Shown: piece after piece, positions 51,112 through 59,038 of the stretch
Layout of the letters: every line of letters begins with the position of its first letter
Position numbering within the stretch: position 1 is the first letter of the stretch
NCBI RefSeq assembly: GCF_039534165.1
Contig: NZ_BAAAUX010000019.1
Span: forward strand, 553,218 to 617,217
Length of the DNA: 64,000 bases
Reading direction: 5' to 3'
Source: Saccharopolyspora_D taberi
GTDB lineage: Bacteria; Actinomycetota; Actinomycetes; Mycobacteriales; Pseudonocardiaceae
Program-made: the position numbers and the translations under genes
The notes under the pieces: model-generated
Seen by the model: the letters and a program-made list of their open reading frames with translations, nothing else
Told to the model about the DNA's origin: nothing
The model's database searches: none

Positions 51112-51276
51112 AGCCGCTCAGCTGAAGGCGTTCACGTTCTCCGCCGCCCGCCGGGCGAAGGCCCGGGCCGGACCTCCTCGGCCCTCGGCAGCACAGCTCA
51201 CCCGCCGAACTTCACCCGGGCGGGGTCCATGGTCGGCGCGCACACCCGCCTGCCGGAGCGGAGGTCGACCCCCGGA
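51112..51276 (-). other. Possible coding remnants downstream of GH172
   Basis: Two short minus-strand frames look protein-like: one ends ...CAPTMDPARVKFGG with TGA at 51198-51200 and is open from within the GH172 3' end in another frame; the second starts at GTG 51201 (GTGA overlap with that stop) and ends ...RRAAENVNAFS at 51118. Neither has a Shine-Dalgarno. They may be a frameshifted tail or decayed genes. Confidence 0.25.
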
Positions 51277-52356
51277 TCAGACCGGTCGCGGCAACCGGTC
51301 GCCGACCGGCGCCAGGCCGAACTCCAGCGAGGGCAGGGTCTGGTACCAGTAGGCCGTCGACGACATGTCGTTGACCAGCTTGTTGGCGTGCCCGTGCTCG
51401 ATGCTCACGCGGATCGAGCGCTCGAAGACCACCGGGTCCTCGACGTGGAAGCGGTAGTAGGAGACCTGGCCGCTCCAGTTCTCCCCGCCCGGCAGCGTCA
51501 GGCCGTGGTACGGCGCGTGGTAGGGCTGCGACGGGCACCAGGCGGTGTTGAAGTAGTCCTCGGTCCCGGTGCCGTGCATCCGCGGCGGCCACGGCTCGCC
51601 GTCGATGAAGATCATGTCGTCGCCCTCGCCGTACCAGTTCCAGTCCGGGGTCTCGCGGAGGTTGTGCACGTTGAGCACGCATCCGACGTAGTGCCCGCGG
51701 CCCTCGGCCTCCAGCAGGACGTAGTTGCCCGCGCCGTCGAGGTTGGTGCCGCCGAACAGGTACTCGTCGTTGCTCTGGTCGCCCTGCGCGATGCCGTCGG
51801 TCGGGTTCTGCCTGCGCCACTGGGCGTGGAAGTAGCCGAGCTCCGGATCGGCCTCCCGGTACTGCTCGAAGTCGACGTAGTAGTAGAACAGGACCGGCTT
51901 GGCGCTGAGCTCGCTGATCAGCTCGATGCGGGCGCCGCGCGCGAAGGGCATGGCGAACCAGCAGTTGAAGCCCCTGCCGTCCTGCGGGCTCATCTGCAGC
52001 GGCGCGGAGACGAAGTTGGCGCTGCGGGCGTGGCCGATGCCGAAGAAGTCGCCGAGCGGCACCAGCACGCTCGGGTGCGGCGAGTCGTCCCAGGTGATCT
52101 TGAGGACGAGCCTGCGCAGGTAGTCGGCCTCCACCTCGACCGGCTGCCCGGCGTGTTCGAGGGCCACCGTGCACCAGATGTGGGTGATCGCCCCCGGTCC
52201 CTCGATGGCGGCCAGCTCCCGGGACTCGCCCGGTCCGAGCTGGATCCGGTCGTCGTTGCCGCCCTCCTGGTCCCAGCTCGACACCCTGCCGCGCCTGCTC
52301 TGCCGCAACCTCGGCAGATCCCGCAGGCTGCTCCCGAACGCTCCGTACCCGGACAT
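51277..52356 (-). CDS. GH172 (DUF2961) glycosidase
   Basis: 359 residues, no signal peptide. DUF2961 signatures: REL..IEGPGAITHIWCTV near the N-terminus, HPSVLVPLGDFFGIGH, FNCWFAMPF, and the active-site stretch GTGTEDYFNTAWCPSQPYHAPYHGL. The family (GH172) contains alpha-D-fructofuranosidases and exo-D-arabinofuranosidases that act on mycobacterial arabinan. In a host likely to have an arabinogalactan wall the second activity is attractive. ATG 52356 has GAGG seven bases upstream. Trimeric jelly-roll assembly is known for the family. Confidence 0.88.
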   Translation of the reverse strand: MSGYGAFGSSLRDLPRLRQSRRGRVSSWDQEGGNDDRIQLGPGESRELAAIEGPGAITHIWCTVALEHAGQPVEVEADYLRRLVLKITWDDSPHPSVLVPLGDFFGIGHARSANFVSAPLQMSPQDGRGFNCWFAMPFARGARIELISELSAKPVLFYYYVDFEQYREADPELGYFHAQWRRQNPTDGIAQGDQSNDEYLFGGTNLDGAGNYVLLEAEGRGHYVGCVLNVHNLRETPDWNWYGEGDDMIFIDGEPWPPRMHGTGTEDYFNTAWCPSQPYHAPYHGLTLPGGENWSGQVSYYRFHVEDPVVFERSIRVSIEHGHANKLVNDMSSTAYWYQTLPSLEFGLAPVGDRLPRPV

Positions 52357-52430
52357 CGACGCCCCTCCCCGTGAGGTTGGTGCTGACGATCACACGGTAT
52401 CCGCCGAACCACCCGGGTAGCGGGAAGTTC

Positions 52431-53453
52431 TCAGCGCGCCGGAGGGCGGTAGGACTCGATGCGGCGCAGCAGGCTCCGGATGCGCGCGCCGTAGAGCGGG
52501 GACAGCGCGTAGCCCGGGTAGCTGGCGAACCAGCTGGCGCTGCCCAGGCTGACCGCGTCCGCGCCCGCCCAGAAGTACTCGCGGCAGTCGTCGAAGGTGC
52601 GGATCCCGCCGGTGGCGATGATCGGCAGCTTCACGCCCGCGTCCCGCAGCTCGGCGACCACGCGCAGGCCGATCGGCTTGATCGCCCGCCCGGACAGGCC
52701 GCCGAAGCGGTTCTTCAGCAGCGGCTGCCCGGTGGCGGGGTCCAGCCGCAGGCCCTTGACGGTGTTGATCGCGGTCAGCGCGGACACCCCGTGGCGGGCG
52801 GCGAGCCGGGCGTGCGCGAGGTAGTCGTAGTCCGGCGAGAGCTTGAGGATCACCGGGTGCGCGCTGCGCGGCACCGCCTCGGCCAGCACCGACTCGATGA
52901 TCGCGTTGAAGTCGAAGTTGACGTTGTGGCAGGAGACGTTGAACTCGACCGCGGCGATCTCGCCCGCGGGCACCGCGGCGTTGATCTTGTCGACCAGCGT
53001 CACGAACTCCTCGGCCGAGAAGCCGCCGACGGAGATGATCGTGTTCTGCGCGCGGGTGCGCGGGTAGTAGTCGCGCAGGTAGGCGTCGATGCCGACGTTG
53101 CACCAGCCGAAGGCGTTGAGCCAGCCCGCGTCGACCTGGCGCAGCGCCTGGCCGTAGCGCTTGAGCAGGCCGGGCAGCTCGTGCAGCGACCAGTCGTCGC
53201 GGGTGGTGAAGTGGCCCTCGCGGGGCTCGACGGTCACGGTGCGGGTGGTGACCGCGCCGAACCGCTCAAGCGGCACGAAGTTCGAGATCGGGCTCATGCC
53301 GTAGGCCATCACCTTGGCGTTGGAGACGCCGTAGCCGAGCAGGCTCGACGAGGTCACCAGCCGGTTGCGCAGGTGGATGTCGCCGAGGCGGACGGCGGGC
53401 TCGCGGGGCTCGTCTCGAACCAGCCGAAGGTTGCGCTCTGGGGCCACGCTCAC
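52431..53453 (-). CDS. Dihydroorotate-dehydrogenase-like flavoprotein
   Basis: 340 residues, FMN TIM-barrel of the DHODH superfamily. FNVSCHNVNFDF corresponds to the NVSCPN motif of PyrD-type enzymes with His replacing Pro; LKLSPDYD, TAINTVKG, IATGGIRTFDD and GADAVSLGSASWF fit the phosphate/FMN loops. It is not next to pyrimidine genes, so the true substrate may differ from dihydroorotate. GTG 53453 follows AGGAGGA. Divergent from the DeoR gene. Confidence 0.82.
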   Translation of the reverse strand: MSVAPERNLRLVRDEPREPAVRLGDIHLRNRLVTSSSLLGYGVSNAKVMAYGMSPISNFVPLERFGAVTTRTVTVEPREGHFTTRDDWSLHELPGLLKRYGQALRQVDAGWLNAFGWCNVGIDAYLRDYYPRTRAQNTIISVGGFSAEEFVTLVDKINAAVPAGEIAAVEFNVSCHNVNFDFNAIIESVLAEAVPRSAHPVILKLSPDYDYLAHARLAARHGVSALTAINTVKGLRLDPATGQPLLKNRFGGLSGRAIKPIGLRVVAELRDAGVKLPIIATGGIRTFDDCREYFWAGADAVSLGSASWFASYPGYALSPLYGARIRSLLRRIESYRPPAR

Positions 53454-53534
53454 GATTTCCTCCTACCTGCGTCGTCCTCGCCATTGTCCCCCACGCGGCC
53501 GTACGGCTCACATGCGCCGCCCCCACAGCTGCGA

Positions 53535-53574
53535 TGTTCGGACGGTTGACTTCCGAACATTGATCACGTTCGAT
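53535..53574 (+). promoter_or_regulatory. DeoR gene promoter with overlapping operator
   Basis: TGTTCGGA (53535-53542) and TCCGAACA (53552-53559) are perfect 8-bp arms around nine bases containing TTGACT (-35, 53546-53551). A weak -10 TTCGAT (53569-53574) is 17 bp away, 7 bases before ATG 53582. GTTC/GAAC half-sites also flank this -10. A site for self-repression by the DeoR protein. Confidence 0.6.
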
Positions 53575-53581
53575 TGAACAC

Positions 53582-54340
53582 ATGGAAGGATCGGAACGCA
53601 GCCTGGCGATCATCGAGCGCCTGCGCACGGCCGAGCGGGTCACGGTGGCCGAGCTCGCCGAGGAGACCGGCTGCTCGGAGATGACCATCCGGCGCGACCT
53701 GGACCACCTCGCCGAGCAGGGCGTGCTGCGCCGGGTGCGCGGCGGCGCGGTGAGCCTGCTGCTGCGCGGCGAGGCGACGCCGTTCCCGGTGCGCGAGCAC
53801 GAGGCCGTCGAGGTCAAGCGGCGGATCGCGGCGGCGGTCGACGGCCTGCTCGCCGACGGCGAGTCGGTGATCATCGACAGCGGCACCACGACGCTGGAGG
53901 TGGCGCGGGCGCTGGCGCACCGGCGGATCACCGCGATCCCTCTCGACCTGCACGCGGTGAACGCGCTCAGCGCCGCGCCCGGCGTGCGGCTGCTGGTGCC
54001 CGGCGGGCAGACCGCGCCCGGCGAGCTGTCGTTGAGCGGCCACCTCACCGAGACGTCGCTGCGGGTCCTGCGCGCCGACACCACCGTGCTCGGCATCTGC
54101 GGCCTGTCGGCCCGCCACGGCGTGACCGCCCACGACCTCGCCGAGGTCCCGGTCAAGCAGGCCGCGGTCGCCTCCGCGCGACGCACGATCGCCGTCTGCG
54201 ACGGCTCGAAGTTCCAGCGGACCGGGCTGGGCCACGTGTGCCCGGTCGCCGATCTCGACGTGGTGGTCACCGATGCGAGCGCGCCCCGGACCGCGCTCGA
54301 CGAACTGGAGGAGGCCGGAGTGGCGGTGCACGTTGTCTGA
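53582..54340 (+). CDS. DeoR-family transcriptional regulator
   Basis: 252 residues. Helix-turn-helix at about 5-57 (IIERLRTAERVTVAELAEETGCSEMTIRRDLDHLAEQG region) and a sugar-phosphate-sensing domain (about 75-235) with the DSGTTTLEVA loop. It likely responds to a phosphorylated sugar. ATG 53582 lacks a Shine-Dalgarno and fits the leaderless pattern. It overlaps the MFS transporter gene by 8 bp, so it probably controls that transporter. Confidence 0.9.
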   Translation: MEGSERSLAIIERLRTAERVTVAELAEETGCSEMTIRRDLDHLAEQGVLRRVRGGAVSLLLRGEATPFPVREHEAVEVKRRIAAAVDGLLADGESVIIDSGTTTLEVARALAHRRITAIPLDLHAVNALSAAPGVRLLVPGGQTAPGELSLSGHLTETSLRVLRADTTVLGICGLSARHGVTAHDLAEVPVKQAAVASARRTIAVCDGSKFQRTGLGHVCPVADLDVVVTDASAPRTALDELEEAGVAVHVV

Positions 54341-55517
54341 CACGGCGATCGAGACCCGACCAGCCGGGGTGGAGCGACGAGCGCGCTGGGCGGTGACCGC
54401 CTACTTCGTGTTCACCGGCGCCACGCTGGCGACCTGGACGGCGCGGATTCCGGCGATCAAGCACGACCTCCGGCTCGACGACGCCGGGATCACGCTCGCG
54501 CTTTTCGCGCTCGCGGCGGGCACGGTGCTGTCGATGCAGTTCGCGGGCAGGCTGGCCGACCGCCTCGGCAGCGCGCGGCTGATGGTGCCCGCCGGGGTGC
54601 TGCTGGGCGTGACGATGATGCCGCTCGGCGCGGCGGGGAACCTGCCGCTGCTGGTGGCCGGGCTGGTCCTGCTGGGCGCCTGGCACGGCACCGTCGACGT
54701 GACGATGAACGCGCACGCCGTGCAGGTCGAGCGCGGGTACGGGCGGCCGATCATGGGCGCCTTCCACGGGATGTTCAGCGTCGGCGGTCTGCTCGGCGCC
54801 GGTCTCGGCGCGCTGGCGGCGCACCTCGGGATCACCCCGGCGGTGAACTTCCTGCTCATCGGTGCCGGGGTCGCGGTGGTGTCGCTGGTCGCAGGCCGGG
54901 CGCTGCTGCCCGCCGAGGACCACCGCGCGGCCGAGTCCGTCCCGGCCGGCCGCGGGATCCCGATGGCGATCCTGTTCCTGGGGATGCTGGGGTTCTTCTG
55001 CTCGGTCGGCGAGGGATCGGTCGCCGACTGGTCACCGCTGTACCTGCACGACACCCTGCACACCAGCATGGCGGTGGCACCGATCGGCTACGCGGTGTTC
55101 TCGGTCGCCATGGCCGTCTTCCGGTTCCTGGGCGACCGGCTGTCGGTGCGGTTCGGCCCGGTGGCGCTGGTGCGCGGGTGCGGGCTGATCGCAGGCGCCG
55201 GGCTGGGGACAGCGCTGCTGCTGCACCACCCGGTCGCCGCGATCATCGGGTTCGGGCTGTTCGGGGTCGGGCTTTCCTGCATCGTGCCGCAGGTGTTCAG
55301 TGCGGCGGGCAACCGCGACCCCCGCCGCAGCGGGCGGGACCTGGCCCAGGTCAGCACGCTCAGCTACGGCGGGCTGCTGGCGGGACCGGTGTTCATCGGG
55401 CTCGTCTCGCACGGCTTCGGCCTCACCGTCGGGCTGGCGATCCCCGCGGTGCTGGCGCTGCTGGTCGCGCTGTCTGCTCCGGCGGTCCGGCCGCCTTCAC
55501 GGCAAACGTCCGCGTGA
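54333..55517 (+). CDS. MFS transporter
   Basis: 394 residues, twelve membrane helices, with the MFS loop GRLADRLGSARLMV after helix 2 and the matching FLGDRLSVRFGPV in the second half. Resembles fucose/YbjJ-type sugar or drug carriers (WTARIPAIKHDLRL opening). Start is TTG 54333, inside the end of the DeoR gene; no ATG or GTG in frame fits. Likely a sugar-related importer or exporter by partnership with DeoR. Confidence 0.85.
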   Translation: MSDTAIETRPAGVERRARWAVTAYFVFTGATLATWTARIPAIKHDLRLDDAGITLALFALAAGTVLSMQFAGRLADRLGSARLMVPAGVLLGVTMMPLGAAGNLPLLVAGLVLLGAWHGTVDVTMNAHAVQVERGYGRPIMGAFHGMFSVGGLLGAGLGALAAHLGITPAVNFLLIGAGVAVVSLVAGRALLPAEDHRAAESVPAGRGIPMAILFLGMLGFFCSVGEGSVADWSPLYLHDTLHTSMAVAPIGYAVFSVAMAVFRFLGDRLSVRFGPVALVRGCGLIAGAGLGTALLLHHPVAAIIGFGLFGVGLSCIVPQVFSAAGNRDPRRSGRDLAQVSTLSYGGLLAGPVFIGLVSHGFGLTVGLAIPAVLALLVALSAPAVRPPSRQTSA

Positions 55518-55520
55518 GGT

Positions 55521-55937
55521 TCAGGCCGCGAGCAGCCCGACGCCCAACGTCACCACACCGGCCGCGAGCGAGGCCGCCCCGGCCCACAGCACGCCGATGA
55601 ACCGGTTGGGCCGGGTGACCTCGCGGCCCGCCGACGAGGCGAAGAACCCCGCCGACATCAGCACCGCCGCGACCGGCACGCCGAGCCGGGCGATCCAGCC
55701 GAGCGCCCCGGTCAGCGCGGTCGCGTCGGCGAGCACGAGGCACACCAGGCTCAGCGTCACAAGCACGCCCGCGTGAGCGTGGCCCGCCCTGGCGAAGTTC
55801 TTCTGGAACTCGGTCATCGGCACCGCTCCGCGGGCGATCCGGGTCAGGAACCACCCGCCGAACTCGATGGTCACGATCGTCAGCAGGACCACACCGGCGA
55901 TGTACTGGCTCGGCGCGCTCAAGACCACGGTGGACAT
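55521..55937 (-). CDS. Small membrane protein, unknown function
   Basis: 138 residues, four membrane helices. A conserved-looking FARAGHAHAGVLVTLSLV segment with two histidines sits in helix 2. Not recognised as a named family. ATG 55937 follows AGGGGGAG. It has 22 bp to the ilvE stop, so it may be cotranscribed with it. Confidence 0.7.
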   Translation of the reverse strand: MSTVVLSAPSQYIAGVVLLTIVTIEFGGWFLTRIARGAVPMTEFQKNFARAGHAHAGVLVTLSLVCLVLADATALTGALGWIARLGVPVAAVLMSAGFFASSAGREVTRPNRFIGVLWAGAASLAAGVVTLGVGLLAA

Positions 55938-55959
55938 CGGCTCCCCCTCTGCTGCCGGC

Positions 55960-56874
55960 TCACCGCACGTGGGTGAGCCAGTGTCGGTAGGCGTCGTCGG
56001 TCCCGTCGACGACGGACCTGAAGGCGGACCGAATCTTACCAGTGACTAGATTGCTGGAGAAGACCTCGCGGCGGTCGACCGAGCGCACCGGGACGACCTC
56101 GGCCGCGGTCCCGCACATGAACACCTCGTCGGCCGCGTAGAGGTCGGAGCGCAGCAGGTTCTCCCGCCGAGCGGGGAACCCGAGATCGGCGGCCAGCCGC
56201 AGCACGGTGTCCTGGGTGATGCCCTCCAACGCGCCCGCGCTCGACGGCGGCGTGAGCACCGCGCCGTCGCGCACGACGAAGATGTTCTCCCCGGAGCACT
56301 CGCTGACGTAGCCGTCCGGCGAGAGCAGCACCGCCTCGTCGAACCCGGCCTGCCTGGCCTCGGCCTTGGCCAGCACCGAGTTGAGGTACGGGCCGGTGGC
56401 CTTGGCCGCCGTCGGCACCACCGCCGGGTCGTTGCGCCGCCACGAGCTGGTCATCAGCCGGGCGCCCTCGTCCGCGCCGCCGCCGAGGTAGCTGCCCCAC
56501 TCCCAGGCCGCGATCGACATCCGCACCGGCGAGCGGCCGACGTCGATGCCCATCTCCCCGTAGCCCAGGTACGCCAGCGTCCGCACGTAGCAGGAGCCCA
56601 GCCCGTTGGCCCGGACCACGTCCAGGGTCGCCTCCCGGATCTCGTCCCTGGTGTGCGGCAGTTCCATGCCGACGATGCGGGCGCTGCGGAACAGCCGGTC
56701 GAGGTGGTCGTCGAGGCGGAACAGCGCGGGGCCGTCGGCGGTGGCGTAAGCCCGGGTCCCCTCGAAAACACCGGTCCCGTAGTGCAGGCCGTGCGTGAGC
56801 ACGTGCACCTTCGCCTCGGCCCACGGGACGAGCGAACCGTCCATCCAGATGAACTCCGCCTCGGGCAACGCCAT
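55960..56874 (-). CDS. ilvE: Branched-chain amino-acid aminotransferase (class IV)
   Basis: 304 residues, fold-type IV PLP enzyme. HYGTGVFEGTRAYAT, catalytic Lys in AKATGPYLNSVLAK, and EAVLLSPDGYVSECSGENIFVV are characteristic of IlvE of the E. coli length. It interconverts Val/Leu/Ile and their 2-oxo acids. ATG 56874 has GGAGAG upstream. The divergent MocR regulator and shared GCCACT sites suggest it is its target. As actinobacteria usually have a longer housekeeping IlvE elsewhere, this could be a second, specialised copy. Confidence 0.88.
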   Translation of the reverse strand: MALPEAEFIWMDGSLVPWAEAKVHVLTHGLHYGTGVFEGTRAYATADGPALFRLDDHLDRLFRSARIVGMELPHTRDEIREATLDVVRANGLGSCYVRTLAYLGYGEMGIDVGRSPVRMSIAAWEWGSYLGGGADEGARLMTSSWRRNDPAVVPTAAKATGPYLNSVLAKAEARQAGFDEAVLLSPDGYVSECSGENIFVVRDGAVLTPPSSAGALEGITQDTVLRLAADLGFPARRENLLRSDLYAADEVFMCGTAAEVVPVRSVDRREVFSSNLVTGKIRSAFRSVVDGTDDAYRHWLTHVR

Positions 56875-56896
56875 CGCGCACTCTCCTCTCGATCAA

Positions 56897-56980
56897 CAAG
56901 TGGCCAGTTACTGCGACTTCTGACAGCCACTTGGATAGTGAATGGCACACTAGCAAGCGAATCATTGAGCCACTAGTGGC
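56897..56980. promoter_or_regulatory. Repeated GCCACT sites between ilvE and the MocR gene
   Basis: CAAGTGGC (56897-56904) and GCCACTTG (56926-56933) form an inverted pair 21 bp apart, and GCCACTAGTGGC (56969-56980) is a perfect palindrome of the same half-site. Three clusters of one motif in a 131-bp divergent gap point to binding by the adjacent MocR protein. Confidence 0.65.
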
Positions 56981-57005
56981 AAGATCGCTGATGGAGAATG
57001 GGCGC

Positions 57006-58379
57006 ATGCCGATCGCCGACGTCGACCAGTTCGCCGTGCTCATCCGCGACCGGCTGCGCGCGGGCCGCGGGCCGCTCGGCCGCAGGCTGGCCGAGTCGCT
57101 GACCGAGCTGGCCGAGTCCGGGGTGCTCGCACCCGGCACCCGGCTGCCGTCCGAACGCGATCTGGCCCGGGCGCTGGACTGCACCCGCGGCGCGGTCGCC
57201 GCGGCGTTCAACGCCCTGTGCGACGCGGGGGTCTGCGAGCGGCGCCACGGCAGCGGCACCTTCCTCACCGGCGCCGAGCCGCGCTCGGCGGGCGGCTCCG
57301 GCCTGGCCCGGCTGCTGCGCCCGGGCGCGGTGCTGGCCGATCTGTCCACTTCGGTCGTACCCGACCCGTCGCACCTGGTCGTACCGGGAATCGACCCGGC
57401 GGAGCTGATGCGCACGCCGAGCAGGCACGGTTACGACGCGCGGGGCGAGCCCCGGCTGGTGGCGCTGCTGCGGGAGCGGACCGGCGCCGACGTGCTGGTC
57501 ACCAACGGCGCCCAGCACGCGCTGGACCTGGCCGTGCGCTGCTTCGCCCGCCCCGGCGACGCGGTCCTCGTCGAGGACCCGACCTACCCCGGGGCGCTCG
57601 CCGCGATCCAGCGCTCCGGCGCGCGGGCGGTCCCGGTCGCGACCGACCGCGGCGGCATGGTGCCGGAAGCGCTGAGCGCCGCGATCGCCCGCCACCGCCC
57701 GGCGTTCGCCGTCACCATGGCCGTGCACAACCCGGCCGGAACCGCGATGCCCGCCGAGCGCGCCGGAAGGCTGGCCGCGATCGCCCGCGCCGAGGACGTG
57801 CTCGTCGTCGAGGACCGCACCCTGGCCGACCTCGTCCACACCGGAGAGCCGCCCGGCACGATCGCGGCGGGCCACCCGCACGGCACCATCCGCACGCACT
57901 CGCTGTCGAAGGTCCTCTGGGGCGGGCTCCGGGTCGGCTGGATCAGCGCCGCCGCGCCGCTGCTGGCCCGGCTGACCGAACTCCGCCAGGACAGCGACCT
58001 GGCGGGCAGCAGCCCGAGCCAGCAACTGGCGGCGATCCTGTTGCAGCACAACGAGATCCAGCCCTGGCGCGCGGAACTAGCCCGCCGCCGCGACCACCTG
58101 GCCGCCGCACTGCGCGCCGCTGTCCCGGAGTGGACCTGGGAGCTGCCGCCGGGCGGGATGTCGCTGTGGGTGCGGCTACCGGGCACCGACACCGACCGGT
58201 TCGCCGAGACCGCCCGCGAGCACGGCGTCGCGGTCGCGCCCGGCTCGTTGTTCTCCGCCGACGGCCGGTTCCGCGACCACCTGCGGCTGAGCTTCGCCCT
58301 CACCCCCGAGCTGCTCGACCGGGCTGTCGCCGGGCTGACCGCCGCGTGGCAGGCCGCAACGGGAGGCCGTGATCACTGA
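57006..58379 (+). CDS. MocR-type GntR regulator with aminotransferase domain
   Basis: 457 residues. GntR-type HTH (about 15-85: LAESGVLAPGTRLPSERDLARAL, GAVAAAFNALCDAGVCERRHGSGTFL) fused to a class I aminotransferase fold (about 120-450) with the PLP lysine in THSLSKVLWGGLRVGW. MocR proteins use PLP as an effector. Start: ATG 57006 has GGAG nine bases upstream; ATG 56991 is an alternative. Divergent from ilvE, sharing a motif-rich gap. Confidence 0.9.
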   Translation: MPIADVDQFAVLIRDRLRAGRGPLGRRLAESLTELAESGVLAPGTRLPSERDLARALDCTRGAVAAAFNALCDAGVCERRHGSGTFLTGAEPRSAGGSGLARLLRPGAVLADLSTSVVPDPSHLVVPGIDPAELMRTPSRHGYDARGEPRLVALLRERTGADVLVTNGAQHALDLAVRCFARPGDAVLVEDPTYPGALAAIQRSGARAVPVATDRGGMVPEALSAAIARHRPAFAVTMAVHNPAGTAMPAERAGRLAAIARAEDVLVVEDRTLADLVHTGEPPGTIAAGHPHGTIRTHSLSKVLWGGLRVGWISAAAPLLARLTELRQDSDLAGSSPSQQLAAILLQHNEIQPWRAELARRRDHLAAALRAAVPEWTWELPPGGMSLWVRLPGTDTDRFAETAREHGVAVAPGSLFSADGRFRDHLRLSFALTPELLDRAVAGLTAAWQAATGGRDH

Positions 58380-58393
58380 GCAGTAGCTTGTGA

Positions 58394-58963
58394 TCACTGA
58401 CCGGAGGCCGCCGCGATGACGCCGTGCACGGCCTGGCCGATCCGCTCGGCCGCGGTGTCCGGATCGGGCTGACCGGCGTCGAGCCACGCCAGGACCGCTT
58501 CCAGCGCCACCGCGGGCACCAGCCGCGCCGCCCACCGCTGCCACCCGCCGTCGGGGATCGCCTCGGCGAGGTGGCGCCGGGCGATGTCGGCCGAGGCCGA
58601 GCGCAGCGAGTCGACCACGTCGCGGAACTCGGGTTCCCGCACGGCGTGCGCAAACAGCAGCCGGAACCCGTCCGGGTCGTCGGCCGCCGCGCGCACCAGG
58701 GCGGGAATGCTGGTGTCGTCGAAGCCGTCCGTGCCCACCGCCGCGTCGAGCCGGGCGCAGGCTCGGTCGAGCACTGCCCGGTACAGGTCGTTCTTCGAGT
58801 CGAAGTGCCGGTAGAGGATCACCCGGCTGATGCCCGCCTCGGCAGCCACCCCGTCGAGCCCGGTGCCCGCGTAGCCGCCGCGGGCGAACGCGCGGGTGGC
58901 GGCGGCGAGGATCTGCTCGCGCCGCTCGGCTCGGGGCATCCGCCGCCCTGGCTCGGCCGCCAT
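58394..58963 (-). CDS. TetR-family regulator of the P450 gene
   Basis: 189 residues. HTH at about 12-58 (ILAAATRAFARGGYAGTGLDGVAAEAGIS, LYRHFDSKNDLYRAVL). GGGAGG before ATG 58963. Divergent from the cytochrome P450, with two GTTTAC-N6-GTAAAC operators in the gap. Confidence 0.9.
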   Translation of the reverse strand: MAAEPGRRMPRAERREQILAAATRAFARGGYAGTGLDGVAAEAGISRVILYRHFDSKNDLYRAVLDRACARLDAAVGTDGFDDTSIPALVRAAADDPDGFRLLFAHAVREPEFRDVVDSLRSASADIARRHLAEAIPDGGWQRWAARLVPAVALEAVLAWLDAGQPDPDTAAERIGQAVHGVIAAASGQ

Positions 58964-58975
58964 CGCACCTCCCTT

Positions 58976-59021
58976 GTTTACGCGAGAGTCTACATCTAAT
59001 GTTGTTTACGCTCGTGTAAAC
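58976..59021. promoter_or_regulatory. Two TetR operators between TetR and P450 genes
   Basis: Site 1 at 58976-58993 is GTTTAC-N6-GTCTAC, imperfect. Site 2 at 59004-59021 is GTTTAC-N6-GTAAAC, perfect, and its arms extend to 12 bp (58998-59009, 59016-59027). Centres are 28 bp apart. The second lies just before the P450 ribosome site. Confidence 0.8.
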
Positions 59022-59038
59022 AACATTGGGAGGTGGCC

